Shown in pieces: positions 16,047-24,780 of a stretch of DNA of 64,000 nucleotides (positions within the stretch are counted from its first letter, which is position 1; each line of letters begins with the position of its first letter). The stretch covers positions 1 to 64,000 of the forward strand of contig DAOUQF010000017.1 in assembly GCA_030625815.1 (NCBI GenBank). Direction: 5' to 3'. Both the position numbers and the translations under genes were made by a program. The notes under the pieces were generated by a model, which was not told the origin of the DNA, searched no databases, and saw only the letters and a program-made list of their open reading frames with translations. The DNA comes from Eubacteriales bacterium (GTDB lineage: Bacteria; Bacillota; Clostridia; Tissierellales; GPF-1).

Positions 16047-17438
16047 TTAGTTTGCTATTTCCATTAAACCATGAATTTCATTTTCTGTTAAGTCCCTTGA
16101 AGCCTTTAATTCCTTTTTGACCTTTGAATCAAAGAAGATTGTGACAAGGAAGGTCAAGGCATCCGCGATGGGTTGAGCCATCAAAACGCCGAGCAATCCG
16201 AATAGGGATGGCAGAATGAGGAGCAAAGGAATCAGTATAATCCCTTGACGGGAGATTGATAAAATCGCAGCTTCCTTACCCTTTCCGATTGCTTGGAAAA
16301 GCATGTTTACGATAACGGAATATCCCAGTACAGGCATGGATAAAGCCCAGATTCGAAGTCCCTTGATCGCAAGGTTGGCAACGATCGGATCAGGCTTGAA
16401 AATCATGATCAGAGGTTCTGCAAAGACGAGGAACCCCACAAATATAATAAGACAATAGAAGGTGCTGACTCGCTTTCCAACCCGTATCGACTCAAGCACT
16501 CGCTCAAATTTTTCTGCACCGTAATTGAAGCCTGCGACGGGCATAAAACCTTGGGTGTAGCCAAGCAAGGCATAAAATCCTAGCATAAATACCTTGGAGA
16601 CGATGCCGATTGCCGCTACGGCTTCCGTGCCATAACCGGATGCGGCTCGATTCATGATGCCGATTGCAAAGCTGGCCAATAATTGTCGAATCAATGTTGG
16701 ACCGCCAATTTTCAAGGTTTCCCAGTAGATGGTTTTGGTCGGGCGGAACAATCGAAACTTTAGCTTTAAAAGACTCTTTCCTTTTTGATAGTGGTTGAGC
16801 AAAAACAGGGTTGTCACGGCTTGTGCGAGGATGGTGGCAAGGGCTGCACCGCCAACGCCCATATCAAAGACAAAGATAAAGAGCGGATCAAGAATGATAT
16901 TCAGCGCAGCGCCCAGGATCAGTCCGAACATGGAGGTGACCGCGCTGCCTTCGGCGCGCAAGAGATTATTCAGGGTCATATTGCCCATGATAAAGATCGC
17001 GCCGATAAAGAGGATGGAGGTGTAGGCGATTGCATAATCGAGATTGGCGCTGGAAGCGCCAAATAAGCTCAACAAAGGATTCAAGAACAAAAGACCGCAA
17101 GCGCCAATCGCGATACCGGATAAAATCGTTGTTCCATAGATAACAGTCGCGGTTTGATTTGCTTTTTTCTGGTTGTCTTGACCCAAGAGTCTTGAAACGT
17201 AGGAGGAGCCGCCGATTCCAAATAGCTGGCCAAAGGCGACGATGATCATAAAGACGGGAAATCCAACCTGGGCGGCGGACATGGCTTCTGTTCCAATCCA
17301 GCTGACGAACATGGTATCGACAAAATTATATACAGCATTGATCAGCATTCCGATAATAGCGGGAACGGCTAGTTTTGTAATCACTTTAGAAACGGGCGCT
17401 TCACCCAGAAGTTTGCTCCGATCATTATTGGTATTCAT
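16047..17438 (-). CDS. MATE-family multidrug efflux transporter
   Basis: A 463-residue integral-membrane exporter of the multidrug and toxin extrusion family, driven by sodium or proton gradients. About twelve hydrophobic segments are seen, with the internal repeat of two six-helix halves; the first half opens KVITKLAVPAIIGMLINAVYNFVDTMFVSWIG, the canonical MATE N-lobe start. It heads an operon with a TetR repressor, and its promoter contains two operator palindromes, so expression is expected to be induced by a ligand of the repressor. Substrates cannot be told. A second, unrelated MATE gene lies 1.1 kb away in the opposite direction. Confidence 0.92.
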   Translation of the reverse strand: MNTNNDRSKLLGEAPVSKVITKLAVPAIIGMLINAVYNFVDTMFVSWIGTEAMSAAQVGFPVFMIIVAFGQLFGIGGSSYVSRLLGQDNQKKANQTATVIYGTTILSGIAIGACGLLFLNPLLSLFGASSANLDYAIAYTSILFIGAIFIMGNMTLNNLLRAEGSAVTSMFGLILGAALNIILDPLFIFVFDMGVGGAALATILAQAVTTLFLLNHYQKGKSLLKLKFRLFRPTKTIYWETLKIGGPTLIRQLLASFAIGIMNRAASGYGTEAVAAIGIVSKVFMLGFYALLGYTQGFMPVAGFNYGAEKFERVLESIRVGKRVSTFYCLIIFVGFLVFAEPLIMIFKPDPIVANLAIKGLRIWALSMPVLGYSVIVNMLFQAIGKGKEAAILSISRQGIILIPLLLILPSLFGLLGVLMAQPIADALTFLVTIFFDSKVKKELKASRDLTENEIHGLMEIAN

Positions 17439-17471
17439 ACTTATTATCCTTTCAGGGTTGCAATATTTTTG

Positions 17472-17525
17472 TGAACGCGTTCATTTTATATTATTGATTA
17501 TATGAACCTGTTCATTATAAGTCAA
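17472..17525 (-). promoter_or_regulatory. MATE-tetR promoter with two TetR operators
   Basis: On the minus strand TTGACT (17525-17520), a 17-bp spacer and TATAAT (17502-17497) form a near-consensus promoter. The palindrome TGAACAGGTTCA (17503-17514) fills the spacer, and a second one, TGAACGCGTTCA (17472-17483), lies just after the -10 box. Their centres are 31 bp apart, three helical turns, so two dimers could bind the same DNA face. Assignment to the TetR protein at 15422 is inference from position. Confidence 0.85.
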
Positions 17526-17543
17526 GAAATATTTTTGATTTTA

Positions 17544-17574
17544 TTGTCAAGTTGGCTGGATTCATGTTTATAAT
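17544..17574 (+). promoter_or_regulatory. merR promoter with 19-bp spacer
   Basis: TTGTCA (17544-17549) and TATAAT (17569-17574) are separated by 19 bp, the over-long spacing that MerR-type activators correct by untwisting DNA. No clear dyad is seen in this spacer. Confidence 0.6.
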
Positions 17575-17620
17575 GAAGAAGTGGAATGAATTGTAGTTCA
17601 ATTTGGAAAGAGGGGACAGC

Positions 17621-18442
17621 ATGAAAGAGTATTATAGAATTGGTGAAGTCAGTCAAATGTTTGCAATAGAAATTTCCACCCTGCGATATTATGATAAGGT
17701 GGATCTTTTTAAACCAACGAAGGTGGATTTGCAATCAGGTTACCGATATTATCATATTAGTCAGTTCAGCATACTAGCGCAAATTCGGACCTATCGATCA
17801 TTGGATATTTCGATCAAGACTTTGAAAAAAAGGCTTTTTCATTCAAAACCGAGTGAGATTCTTGCGTTTATTGGAGATGCGGAGGAGCAGTTGGAAAGTT
17901 ATTTGATCGAAACGCAAAAGAAATTGGAGCTGCTTCATTCCATTCAATCAGAAGTGAAAAAAGCCATCGATCTTGAGAATAACTTTGAAACGATCATGTC
18001 ACCAGATTTTGTGGTTTTGGCGCACGATCATGAGGCGACTAATCAGACAGAAGAAATCTTTGAGCTATTGGAGAAGGCGCGTGCCGCTGATCTCAAAAGA
18101 TATACGATAGCGAATTATTTTGAGGTATTTGCAAAGGATGATTTTATCAATCATAATCGAGTCAGAATAGCCAAGGGATTCGCTACCGCTGAGCGTGTGA
18201 AAGAGGAACTGGATTATCCGATTTTGAAAGGACGCCGATGTCTGCATTGTTTTATTGATGTTCCGGCAGATGAGAGGAGTCGCAGGTATCAAGAGGTGTT
18301 TGCGCATATCGAAAAGCATCGTATGCAGGTGATGGGAAATATATTGAAGATTCATGTGATGGAATACATGTATGAAAATCGGAAAATCTCAATTGATGAA
18401 CTCTACATACCAATTGCAGCAGAAAAACAAATCTCCTCTTGA
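17621..18442 (+). CDS. MerR-family regulator with effector-binding domain
   Basis: A 273-residue transcription regulator. The N-terminal winged helix opens YYRIGEVSQMFAIEISTLRYYDKVDLFKP, the MerR hallmark, followed by GYRYY. A dimerising helix spans about residues 78-110. The C-terminal 150 residues look like a GyrI/BmrR-type drug-binding domain. ATG at 17621 follows AGAGGGG; the in-frame ATG at 17603 precedes that site. The gene sits directly before a MATE pump whose promoter has a 19-bp spacer with an inverted repeat, so it probably senses a drug and activates that pump, as BmrR does for bmr. Confidence 0.9.
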   Translation: MKEYYRIGEVSQMFAIEISTLRYYDKVDLFKPTKVDLQSGYRYYHISQFSILAQIRTYRSLDISIKTLKKRLFHSKPSEILAFIGDAEEQLESYLIETQKKLELLHSIQSEVKKAIDLENNFETIMSPDFVVLAHDHEATNQTEEIFELLEKARAADLKRYTIANYFEVFAKDDFINHNRVRIAKGFATAERVKEELDYPILKGRRCLHCFIDVPADERSRRYQEVFAHIEKHRMQVMGNILKIHVMEYMYENRKISIDELYIPIAAEKQISS

Positions 18443-18469
18443 CCCTAAAGCGACTTTATGGTTTATACT
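18439..18469 (+). promoter_or_regulatory. MerR-type promoter of the second MATE gene
   Basis: TTGACC (18439-18444) and TATACT (18464-18469) are exactly 19 bp apart. The spacer holds the inverted repeat TAAAG-CGA-CTTTA, extended by CC and GG, centred between the boxes, as in MerR-family operators. The -35 box overlaps the TGA stop of the merR gene. Confidence 0.85.
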
Positions 18470-18532
18470 AATTCTAATCATTGAAAGACGGAATAATGCA
18501 AATGATGAATTGGAATGAAATGAGGATTTGCT

Positions 18533-19906
18533 ATGAATGATATGACGCAAGGGGCTGAATGGAAGAAGATTCTATTCTTTGCATTCCCAATGTTGATTGG
18601 GAATGTTTTTCAGCAATTGTATAATACTATCGATGGGATTATTGTCGGTCGGTTTGTTGGTACGGAAGCCCAGGCGGCTGTTGGCGCGGCATTTCCGGTC
18701 ATGTTTTTATTGGTTTCTCTAATTGCGGGGATTACCATGGGCGCAACGGTGCTGATTTCTCAATTCTATGGCGCGAAGGAATTGCAGAAGGTCAAACAGG
18801 TGATTGATACAGCCTATGTGTTTTTGTTTGTTTCGACCTTGATTATTACAATCGTAGGGCTGGCAATCACACCGGCATTGTTTCGATTGCTGCAGGTGCC
18901 AGCAGAAGTATTCGCGGATGCGGAAAACTATTTGCGCATTATGTTTATTGGGATGATCGCCATGTTCGGGTATAATTCCGTGAGCGCGATTTTACGCGGA
19001 TTGGGCGACTCAAAGACACCGATGTATTTATTGATTGGCTCAACCCTTGCGAATATTCTTTTGGATTTATTGCTGATTATTCAGTTCGACATGGGTGTTA
19101 AAGGAGCTGCCTGGGCAACGGTCATTGCGCAAGGCTTGTCCTTTGTTTTTAGTATTGTGTATTTAAATCGAAACCATAAGGTCTTCGTCTTTGAGTTAAA
19201 GACAATGCGGTTCGACCCTATTCTCTTTAAGCAAATTGTGAAGATCGGATTGCCTGCAGGCATTCAGAATATGCTGTTCTCTCTTGGGAATATGACGCTG
19301 CAAGGTTTTGTGAATGGATTTGGCGCCATTGCCATGGCAGGGTATTTTGGAGCAAGTCGGATCGATGCATTTGCGGCAATGCCGATTATGAGTTTGGGGG
19401 CGTCCGTATCCACGTTTGTTGGACAGAATCTAGGCGCGGGAAAAGAGAACCGAATCAAAAAAGGGATTTCTTCTTCAGTCCTGATGGTTGCGATTGCTTC
19501 GGTGATTACAACATCAACGCTGTTTATCTTTCGAGCCGGATTGATGAGTATTTTTACAACGGATGCGCGGGTTGTTCAAGTGGGCGCCGATTATCTGTTT
19601 GTCATTGCGCCTTTTTATATCTTTATCGGGGTTTCCTTTGTGCTGACGGGATTGTTGCGCGGCGCCGGAGACACCTTTGTTCACATGATGATTTCGTTGG
19701 TAACCCTTTGGCTGATCCGGATTCCCATTGCATGGTTCTTATCGCCTCGGATCGGAGTCATTGGATTATGGTGGGGGATTCCCATCGGATGGGTGGTCGG
19801 CTTTCTATTGAAATGGGGATACTATAAATCCGGGCGATGGATGAGGAACTATATCTCCAATGCCAGCGATGTACAAGGACAAGGAAGAGCGGAAGAAACG
19901 GCATAA
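18533..19906 (+). CDS. MATE-family multidrug efflux transporter, MerR-linked
   Basis: A 457-residue MATE transporter with about twelve membrane helices. It opens WKKILFFAFPMLIGNVFQQLYNTIDGIIVGRFVG, a canonical start, and the second lobe begins near FKQIVKIGLPAGIQNMLFS. It is clearly diverged from the MATE at 16047, so it is not a recent duplicate. Its promoter lies between merR and the ATG and has the architecture expected for MerR activation. It should export a cationic or aromatic compound sensed by that regulator; the identity is unknown. Confidence 0.92.
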   Translation: MNDMTQGAEWKKILFFAFPMLIGNVFQQLYNTIDGIIVGRFVGTEAQAAVGAAFPVMFLLVSLIAGITMGATVLISQFYGAKELQKVKQVIDTAYVFLFVSTLIITIVGLAITPALFRLLQVPAEVFADAENYLRIMFIGMIAMFGYNSVSAILRGLGDSKTPMYLLIGSTLANILLDLLLIIQFDMGVKGAAWATVIAQGLSFVFSIVYLNRNHKVFVFELKTMRFDPILFKQIVKIGLPAGIQNMLFSLGNMTLQGFVNGFGAIAMAGYFGASRIDAFAAMPIMSLGASVSTFVGQNLGAGKENRIKKGISSSVLMVAIASVITTSTLFIFRAGLMSIFTTDARVVQVGADYLFVIAPFYIFIGVSFVLTGLLRGAGDTFVHMMISLVTLWLIRIPIAWFLSPRIGVIGLWWGIPIGWVVGFLLKWGYYKSGRWMRNYISNASDVQGQGRAEETA

Positions 19907-19910
19907 AAAT

Positions 19911-19950
19911 ATGACCCTATCGATGGATTTGTCGGTCGGGTCTTTTTTTG
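19911..19950 (+). terminator. Terminator after the second MATE gene
   Basis: GACCC and GGGTC close an imperfect hairpin that ends in a run of seven T. Confidence 0.65.
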
Positions 19951-19984
19951 TTTATAATGAAAGAAAAGAGAAGGGTGGGATCAT

Positions 19985-20503
19985 ATGGAATCAAAGGGAT
20001 ATATTCATGTATATACCGGTAACGGAAAAGGAAAGACGACAGCGGCGTTGGGATTGTCTGTTCGTGCGGTCTGTGCGGGGAAGCGCGTGTTTTTTGGTCA
20101 ATTCGTAAAGGGAATGAAGTATAGTGAAACCAAGGCGGCCGACTATCTGCCCAATTTTGAGATGGAGCAATTTGGGTTGAACTGCTTTATTGAGAAGGAT
20201 CCCACACAAGCGGATATCGATGCCGCCGCGGAGGGATTGAAGCGCATTCGAGAAGTGATTGACTCAGGCAATTACGACCTTGTCGTCCTCGATGAGGTGA
20301 ATATTGCGATTTATTTTCAATTGTTTTCGGTGGAAGACGTGATTGAGATCCTTAAGAATCGTCCTGAACAGCTGGAGATTGTTTGCACGGGACGATATGC
20401 GCCACAAGTCTTGATCGAGCTGGCGGATTTGGTGACAGAGATGAAGGAAGTGAAGCATTACTATCAGCAGGGGGTAATGGCTAGAAAAGGCATTGAGTCG
20501 TAA
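19985..20503 (+). CDS. cobO: Cob(I)alamin adenosyltransferase, CobA/CobO/BtuR type
   Basis: Transfers the adenosyl group of ATP to Co(I) of a corrinoid to make adenosylcobalamin. The 172-residue length and the N-terminal GYIHVYTGNGKGKTTAALGL (an inverted-direction P-loop typical of the family) identify it, followed by the conserved FGQFVKG and the Walker B-like DLVVLDEVNIAI near residue 100. GGTGGGAT precedes the ATG. The next gene starts 12 bases after the stop, so the two are co-transcribed. No other cobalamin biosynthesis gene is seen; the B12-dependent MetH lies 8 kb downstream. Confidence 0.93.
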   Translation: MESKGYIHVYTGNGKGKTTAALGLSVRAVCAGKRVFFGQFVKGMKYSETKAADYLPNFEMEQFGLNCFIEKDPTQADIDAAAEGLKRIREVIDSGNYDLVVLDEVNIAIYFQLFSVEDVIEILKNRPEQLEIVCTGRYAPQVLIELADLVTEMKEVKHYYQQGVMARKGIES

Positions 20504-20515
20504 GGAGGCTTTGAG

Positions 20516-21442
20516 ATGAATGCATTGATTGATTGGCTACTCGCGGGTGATCCGGCAATTATTTATCAAACCCATCGTGATTTGCTCCGGTCCGATGATG
20601 AAATCCTCTTAGGCTTGCAGGGACAAATCCATAAGAGTGGGTGGGGCGCGGAGTTTTTATCGAAACGGGATACGCAAACTGGCATGTGGGGAAAGGGCGC
20701 TTATTCTCCCAAGTGGATCTCGACGACCTATACGCTGTTGGACTTGAAGAATTTAGGGATAGCACCGCAAGTACCCGAGTATATCGAAAGTTCAGTCTTG
20801 ATTTTGGATCGCTTGTGGGCATTTCCGGTCAAGGAAAAGGATCGATATTTGGATCTTTGCATCTGCGGGATGTTGTTGAACCTCTGTTGTTACGGGAAGA
20901 TTGAGCATCTGAAAATCGTGGAGATCATCGATTTTGTTTTGGAGAAGCAATTTGCCGACGGAGGCTGGAACTGCCGCTGGGAAGTGGATCACGATCATAG
21001 TTCCTTGCATACAACAATTAATGTATTGGAGGGACTGACGGAGTATATCGAAAATGGATATTCGTATCGGAATCAGGAGATTCGGGAGGCGATGGCCGGC
21101 GCCCATGAATTTATTTTGATGCATCAGCTCTATCGCTCCGATCGAACGGGAAAGGTGATTGATCATCGCATGACCATGCTGTCCTACCCGAGCCGATGGA
21201 AGTTTGACGCATTGCGCGGTCTCGATTATTTTCAGTCAATAGAGATGCCCTATGATTCACGAATGGTGGATGCCATTGCTTTACTGAAGAAAAAGCGGCG
21301 CAAGGACGGGTTTTGGCCCGTGCAGCAAAAGTATGCCGGACGTGTTCATTTTGATATGGAGCAGACGGGCAAGCCAAGCCGATGGAATACCTTGCGAGCG
21401 CTTCGGGTCTTGAAACGCTATGGAGGAGAATTGGATGATTGA
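20516..21442 (+). CDS. Terpene-cyclase-like alpha/alpha-toroid protein, unknown function
   Basis: A 308-residue soluble protein with features of the prenyltransferase/squalene cyclase alpha-barrel fold: repeats such as FVLEKQFADGGWNCRWE (about residue 142) and LKKKRRKDGFWPVQQK (about 262) resemble QW-type motifs. It is too short for a full squalene cyclase and lacks a clear DxDD acid motif, so a substrate-binding or sugar-polymer-type role is equally possible. AAGGAGG precedes the ATG, and the gene is 12 bases behind cobO, which suggests co-expression without explaining it. A strong terminator follows. Confidence 0.6.
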   Translation: MNALIDWLLAGDPAIIYQTHRDLLRSDDEILLGLQGQIHKSGWGAEFLSKRDTQTGMWGKGAYSPKWISTTYTLLDLKNLGIAPQVPEYIESSVLILDRLWAFPVKEKDRYLDLCICGMLLNLCCYGKIEHLKIVEIIDFVLEKQFADGGWNCRWEVDHDHSSLHTTINVLEGLTEYIENGYSYRNQEIREAMAGAHEFILMHQLYRSDRTGKVIDHRMTMLSYPSRWKFDALRGLDYFQSIEMPYDSRMVDAIALLKKKRRKDGFWPVQQKYAGRVHFDMEQTGKPSRWNTLRALRVLKRYGGELDD

Positions 21443-21496
21443 ACAATCGATTGATTCAATTTATCAAGGATGGTATTGAGTTTTTTTGTAAAAGAT

Positions 21497-21540
21497 GTGT
21501 GTGCGCAACACCCAAGTGGTGGAAGCGCACACTTTTTTTA
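21497..21540 (+). terminator. Terminator of the cobO operon
   Basis: GTGTGCGC (21499-21506) pairs with GCGCACAC (21525-21532); inner CACC/GGTG pairing extends the stem, and seven or more T residues follow. Confidence 0.9.
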
Positions 21541-21684
21541 TAATCTTGGGGTATAAGTTTATCTATAAGATTGTTTATAAATATTGAATTGATTTAAGTG
21601 AATGTTTAATTGAAAAACGGTTTCGAGATAAAACTCCCGGGTGGGGTTCTTCTGGCAAATGTGATAAAATGGAAAAGAATAATT

Positions 21685-21700
21685 CGTTTCTATCGAAACG
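21685..21700. promoter_or_regulatory. Palindrome ahead of the ABC export operon
   Basis: CGTTTC-TATC-GAAACG lies between a plausible extended -10 (TGTGATAAAAT, about 21659-21669) and the GGGAGGGGGG ribosome site. The position just downstream of the start of transcription suits a repressor operator; the regulator is not in the window's vicinity. Confidence 0.5.
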
Positions 21701-21718
21701 GGGAGGGGGGAAACCAAG

Positions 21719-22420
21719 ATGAAAGCGATTGAGGTAATGGGTGTTAAAAAAAGCTATCAGATGGGTGAAGTGGAAGTGAAAGCCCTGCGTGAAGCGACCT
21801 TTGATATCGAAGACGGGGAATTTGTTGTAATTTTGGGTCCCAGCGGATCGGGAAAGAGTACCCTGTTAAATATTATTGGCGGCATGGACACACCGTCTAC
21901 AGGGGAAGTCGTCTTTTTTGGCGAGAATATTTCAACCTACAATGAAAAAGCCTTGACGATGTACAGACGGCATCAAGTCGGTTTTGTCTTTCAGTTTTAC
22001 AATTTGATGGCGAGCCTTACCGCAAGGGAAAATGTGGAGTTGGCAACGGAGATCTGCGATGATCCCTTGGATATCGACAGGATTTTGTCGGATGTCGGAC
22101 TGGATGATCGAAAGGATCATTTTCCATCACAGATGAGCGGTGGGGAGCAACAGCGTGTTGCAATCGCACGTGCGGTAGCGAAAAACCCCAAGGTTTTATT
22201 ATGCGATGAGCCAACGGGCGCCCTCGATTTTGAAACCGGAGTGAGCATTTTGTTGCTATTAAGCCGGATCAACAAGGAGTATCATAAGACTGTAGTCGTG
22301 ATTACCCATAACGCATCCATTGCGGGCATGGCGGATCGCGTGATTACCATGCGCAGCGGCAAGATTCGATCGAATACAATGAATGAGACGCCTGTTTCAC
22401 CGGAAAGGATTGAGTGGTAA
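21719..22420 (+). CDS. ABC transporter ATPase, MacB/LolD type
   Basis: The 233-residue ATPase of a type VII (MacB/LolD-like) ABC system. Walker A is GPSGSGKST near residue 40, the Q-loop QFYNLMA, signature MSGGEQQRV, Walker B VLLCDEPTGALD and the H-loop THN. The preceding KSYQMGEVEVKALR is typical of the family. It is the first gene of an operon with an FtsX-type permease and an HlyD-type adaptor; its TAA stop overlaps the permease ATG by one base (TAATG), indicating translational coupling. Confidence 0.93.
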   Translation: MKAIEVMGVKKSYQMGEVEVKALREATFDIEDGEFVVILGPSGSGKSTLLNIIGGMDTPSTGEVVFFGENISTYNEKALTMYRRHQVGFVFQFYNLMASLTARENVELATEICDDPLDIDRILSDVGLDDRKDHFPSQMSGGEQQRVAIARAVAKNPKVLLCDEPTGALDFETGVSILLLLSRINKEYHKTVVVITHNASIAGMADRVITMRSGKIRSNTMNETPVSPERIEW

Positions 22421-24768
22421 TGAAGAAGCTCAATGTACGATTAATCAGGTTATTGAAAGAATCAAAGGGACAATTTATCGCGGTTGCCATGGTCATTGTT
22501 TTGGGACTGGGAATCTTTGTCGCCATGAGTACGGCTGCCCTGAATCTGAAAAGTTCATTGAATCTCTATTATGACGAGTATCACGTGGCAGATCTTTTTA
22601 CTCAGGTGACGGAACTTCCTGAGAACAAGCTGAAAGACTTGCAGGACATTCAGGGCATCACCTCCGTGCAAGGCAGGGTTGTCAACGATGTGCCATTGAA
22701 GGTGAGCGATCCCGATGAGAAGGTTCGGGTTCGAATCATTGGAGCGACGCCGTCCGACCCGGCAATCAATCAATTGTTTGCACGGGATGGCGTTGCATCG
22801 GTCTATAAACAAACCGATGTTTTGGTGATCGATACCTTTGCCAGGGAACGGGACATTGAGATTGGGGACATCATCACACCGCATATCATGGGGCGGGATT
22901 ATGAGCTGACGGTGCGGGGGATTGTATCCTCGCCGGAATATATTTATTTGATGGAAAATGAACAAACCATGTTGCCGGATTACAAGAAGTTCGGGATTCT
23001 GTTTACCACAGAAGCCTTTGCGCAGGAAGCCTTCGCCATGGGACAGACCTATAACGAAGCTGTTTTTAAAATAGCAGCCGGCGCAGATCTTGAAGAGGTA
23101 AAAGATGAGGTTGAAGAGGAATTAGAACCTTATGGCGTTCGGAAGATTTATCTTTTGGAAGATCAGATATCAAATCGAATGGTACAAGAAGAGATCAAGG
23201 GTGTGGAGCAGAGTTCCACCGTGATTCCGATGGTTTTCCTTGGTGTTGCAGCTGTAATTATGGGCGTCATGATTAATCGACTCGTTAAAGGGGATCGGAT
23301 TACCATTGGGATTTTGAAATCCATGGGGTATCGAAATATTGACATGGTGAAGCACTATACGGCGCTGGCTGTTTTTGTTGGATTGATCGGCGGTGTAGCG
23401 GGTGTTTTACTGGGCTCGGTGATGTCTTCCTACTTTACAGAGATGTATAATACCTTTTTCTCGATTCCGGTTATGAAAGTTATCTTTTATTGGCGATATT
23501 TGTTTTTGTCGGCAATCATGGTGTCGGCATTTTCCGTTGCAGCGGGTTTGTTTGGCGCGCGAGGCGTCTTGAAAATTTCACCGGCGGAGTCGATGCGACC
23601 AATTGCCCCGAAACAAGGGAAACGGACGATCTTGGAAAAGACATTTTTTTGGAAGCATATTTCATTTACCAACAAAAATGTTTTGCGGAGTTTATTGCGC
23701 AATAAAAAGCGCGTTGTATTTATTTCAGCCGGCATTGCATTGACCTATTGCGTCATTTTGATTCCGTTGTTCTCTCTGAATTCCTTTGATTCCTTGTTTG
23801 GTAAAATGTACGGGGAATTTCAGACGATGGACTACAATGTGAATTTCAGCCGAGCAATCTCGGAAGACGGCATTCAGGCGATCGATGATGAATTGCCGAT
23901 CGACTATATGGAACCGAAGATTGAATTTCCTTTCACGGTTCATTATCGATGGAAAGAAAAAGATGTGAATTTTATCGGGATACAAGCGAACTCGCGATTT
24001 TTCAATTTTGAAGATCTCAATGGAAATCCCGTGGAAATCAATGAAGGGGATGTTTTTGTTTCGGAAGGATTGGCGAATGTCCTTGCGGTTGAGCGGGGGG
24101 ATCCCTTGTGGATAGAAACCTTTATTCCGGATCGAGAGGATCAAGAAATCAAGGTGACCCAAGTGATTCAGCAGAATCTAGGAGCGAACATCTATATGGA
24201 GATCAACACCATGCGGGAATTTTTCTTGGATGCGGGATATACGAACGGCGTGTATATCGATTCCAATGCAGATGTGAAGGCCGGGTTGGAGGATTTTCGA
24301 TTTGTCGGATCCGTGCAATCCCTGTTTGACCTTCAGGATGTCTATATGGAGTTTATGGATTTGATGATCTATTCCTTGGGTGTCATGCTGTTTTTCGGCG
24401 GTGTTTTGGGATTTGCGATCGTGTACAACGCAACGATCCTCAGCATTAACGAAAGACGATTGGAGTTTTCAGCCCTGCAGATCATGGGTTTTTCAAAGCA
24501 AGAGATCTTTCGGATGCTCCTGCGGGAAAATTTGGTGCTGAGCACCATTGGAATACTTGCGGGCATTCCATTGTCGGCAACCATGATGAATTCGGTCATG
24601 AAACAATTCAGTACGGATTTGTATTCCCTTCGAATCGAATGGGAACCCATTATGTTTGCGGAAGCCGCGTTTTTTACCATTATTTTTGTATGGATTGCCG
24701 AAGCGGCAACCTATCAGAAAATCAAACGGCTCGACTTTATTGAAGCTTTGAAAAATAGGATAACATAA
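22420..24768 (+). CDS. FtsX/MacB-like ABC permease
   Basis: A 782-residue membrane component. One N-terminal helix (about residues 17-38) is followed by a roughly 230-residue extracellular domain, then three helices near 270-390, a further helix near 430, a second extracellular domain, and three C-terminal helices near 640-775; both FtsX domains are visible. This double-FtsX layout is that of the larger YtrF/AcrX-like permeases, which usually move peptides, lipids or lipoproteins rather than small ions. It forms an operon with its ATPase and an adaptor. Substrate unknown. Confidence 0.88.
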   Translation: MKKLNVRLIRLLKESKGQFIAVAMVIVLGLGIFVAMSTAALNLKSSLNLYYDEYHVADLFTQVTELPENKLKDLQDIQGITSVQGRVVNDVPLKVSDPDEKVRVRIIGATPSDPAINQLFARDGVASVYKQTDVLVIDTFARERDIEIGDIITPHIMGRDYELTVRGIVSSPEYIYLMENEQTMLPDYKKFGILFTTEAFAQEAFAMGQTYNEAVFKIAAGADLEEVKDEVEEELEPYGVRKIYLLEDQISNRMVQEEIKGVEQSSTVIPMVFLGVAAVIMGVMINRLVKGDRITIGILKSMGYRNIDMVKHYTALAVFVGLIGGVAGVLLGSVMSSYFTEMYNTFFSIPVMKVIFYWRYLFLSAIMVSAFSVAAGLFGARGVLKISPAESMRPIAPKQGKRTILEKTFFWKHISFTNKNVLRSLLRNKKRVVFISAGIALTYCVILIPLFSLNSFDSLFGKMYGEFQTMDYNVNFSRAISEDGIQAIDDELPIDYMEPKIEFPFTVHYRWKEKDVNFIGIQANSRFFNFEDLNGNPVEINEGDVFVSEGLANVLAVERGDPLWIETFIPDREDQEIKVTQVIQQNLGANIYMEINTMREFFLDAGYTNGVYIDSNADVKAGLEDFRFVGSVQSLFDLQDVYMEFMDLMIYSLGVMLFFGGVLGFAIVYNATILSINERRLEFSALQIMGFSKQEIFRMLLRENLVLSTIGILAGIPLSATMMNSVMKQFSTDLYSLRIEWEPIMFAEAAFFTIIFVWIAEAATYQKIKRLDFIEALKNRIT

Positions 24769-24780
24769 AGAGGTGTGAGG

